From positions 1 to 64,000 of the forward strand of contig NZ_RQEV01000012.1 in the NCBI RefSeq assembly GCF_004771275.1: a stretch of 64,000 nucleotides of DNA, given 5' to 3'. The number at the start of each line of letters is the position of its first letter. Positions within the stretch are counted from its first letter, which is position 1. Shown piece after piece: positions 63,098 to 64,000 of this stretch. The DNA is from Leptospira fluminis (lineage in GTDB: Bacteria > Spirochaetota > Leptospiria > Leptospirales > Leptospiraceae). The notes under the pieces were generated by a model, which saw nothing but the letters and a program-made list of their open reading frames with translations, was not told where the DNA came from and did no database searches. The position numbers were made by a program, and so were the translations under genes.

Positions 63098-64000
63098 TTG
63101 GAGAAAAAGTTTTACATCACCACTCTAGGATGTCCCAAGAATACGGTGGACTCCATGAGCATGCACCATTCCCTTTTGGAGGAAGGATTTTCTCCCGCAT
63201 CCACGCCTGAGGATTCCGACTTCCATCTGATCAATACCTGTACCTTCATCCGTTCCGCAACGGAAGAGACGATCCAAACGATTTTGGGAGCGACCCAGGC
63301 TAAAAAGCGCGAAGGGCAGAAGGTGGTGGTGGTCGGCTGTTTTGCGGAGCGCTATCCTAAGGATATTTCCTCGGAAATCCCCGAAGTGGATTTGGTATTC
63401 GGAACGGGGAGGTATTCCCAAGCCGGAAAAATTCTGCGGGAAGCTTTCCGGCGCGATCTGGAAGGGGATCCCAAGCCGGAATTCAACGCGGAACTGATAG
63501 AAAGGATGAAGCTTTCTCCCGGGATCGAAAATTATTCCAAACCCTATGCCTATGTGAAAGTTTCCGACGGTTGCAACCGAGGCTGCGCGTTCTGTATCAT
63601 TCCTTCTCTCCGAGGCAAGTTCCAGGATTCTCCGCTGGAAAACATACTTCAGGATACCGCAAGAGCGATCTCAGCCGGCGCCAAGGAAATTTGTCTAGTC
63701 TCTCAGGATACGGTGTACTACGGGAAGAACAGCGATCTTCTTTTGGACATGATCCGTAAAGTCTCGGAGGTTCCGAGCTTGGAGATTTTACGCCTTCTAT
63801 ACCTATATCCGGATAAAAAGACGGAGAAAATCCTCGGACTCTTCCGGGAGATCCCTAAAATCGCACCGTATTTGGAATCTCCTCTCCAGCACGTTTCGGA
63901 GAGGGTACTGAAATCCATGAATCGAAGCGGGAGTTATTCCGCTTTCCGGGACCTGTATTCCCTAGCGAGGGAAACCCGTCCGGGGCTTGAGATCCGAACC
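63098..64000 (+). CDS. rimO: Ribosomal protein S12 methylthiotransferase RimO, 5' part
   Basis: The first 301 codons are present and the frame runs off the window edge. The N-terminal UPF0004 domain starts KKFYITTLGCPKNTVDS, with further cluster Cys in LINTCTFI and VVGCFAERYPKDI. The radical-SAM motif CNRGCAFC follows near residue 160 in YVKVSDGCNRGCAFCIIPSL, then RLLYLYPDKKTEKI and SPLQHVSERVLKSMNRSGSY. The enzyme adds a methylthio group to an Asp of ribosomal protein S12. The PN-to-T change and the lack of a long linker favour RimO over MiaB. The start is TTG with AGAAGG upstream. Confidence 0.94.
   Translation, partial: MEKKFYITTLGCPKNTVDSMSMHHSLLEEGFSPASTPEDSDFHLINTCTFIRSATEETIQTILGATQAKKREGQKVVVVGCFAERYPKDISSEIPEVDLVFGTGRYSQAGKILREAFRRDLEGDPKPEFNAELIERMKLSPGIENYSKPYAYVKVSDGCNRGCAFCIIPSLRGKFQDSPLENILQDTARAISAGAKEICLVSQDTVYYGKNSDLLLDMIRKVSEVPSLEILRLLYLYPDKKTEKILGLFREIPKIAPYLESPLQHVSERVLKSMNRSGSYSAFRDLYSLARETRPGLEIRT

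Overview
The window looks like a chromosomal segment of a spirochaete of the genus Leptospira. The evidence is the gene content and order (rpsB-tsf-pyrH-frr-uppS-cdsA-dxr-rseP-proS, and a large lipoprotein next to rimP-nusA-infB-rbfA-truB-rpsO-pnp), several Leptospira-type lipoproteins, a CHASE2 adenylate cyclase and many class-specific hypothetical proteins. Base composition is close to half G+C by eye. That is high for the genus and would fit one of its GC-richer species, but the species cannot be named from the sequence alone. Genes are tightly packed, there are no tRNA or rRNA genes, and I see no insertion sequence, prophage or CRISPR array.

Layout. 1-1.8 kb: a terminator, a small coiled-coil protein and a multi-TM membrane protein. 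1.8-11.7 kb: a metal-homeostasis block. An OmpR-type response regulator, its sensor kinase and an MgtC-like protein read leftward. A four-gene heavy-metal efflux operon (beta-barrel protein, TolC-like channel, lipoprotein adaptor, CzcA-type RND pump) reads rightward. A direct-repeat operator candidate lies between the two arms. 11.8-14.7 kb: a TPR protein, an enoyl-CoA hydratase-like protein with a MarR-type palindrome at its start, a MarR regulator and a polyprenyl-phosphate sugar-phosphate transferase.

14.8-30.8 kb: a long, nearly gapless rightward run. It covers lysine and peptidoglycan precursors (dapA, dapB), c-di-AMP synthesis (cdaA, cdaR), acpS, bactofilin, translation (rpsB, tsf, frr, proS), UMP kinase, isoprenoid and phospholipid synthesis (uppS, cdsA, dxr), the site-2 protease rseP, and trpBA. 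30.9-40.1 kb: a CHASE2 adenylate cyclase, dxs, a TPR protein, an unknown lipoprotein pair, an unknown 228-residue protein and an 841-residue cyclic-nucleotide-binding protein, so a cAMP source and a candidate sensor lie close together.

40.2-47.5 kb: a NamZ/DUF1343 protein, then two leftward clusters. One is alpha/beta hydrolase, DGPF (YCII-related) protein and ECF42-type sigma factor. The other is lipoprotein, NAD(P)HX repair enzyme and a single-TM protein. 47.9-57.9 kb: the translation and RNA cluster rimP-nusA-infB-rbfA-truB-rpsO-pnp, followed by an M16 peptidase and dut. 58.2-64 kb: ftsK, a LolA-like carrier, a RodZ-like protein and the 5' part of rimO, which runs off the window.

The most unusual signal is a non-coding composite repeat found twice (about 44.19-44.32 kb and 57.90-58.04 kb). 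Each copy starts three bases after a TAG stop codon, in the same orientation as the gene it follows. It has a nearly identical 39-bp GC-rich hairpin core and, about 81 bp further on, a GGAGCTCC-centred palindrome. A third, different hairpin element with 15-bp terminal inverted repeats lies beside one copy, just upstream of ftsK.
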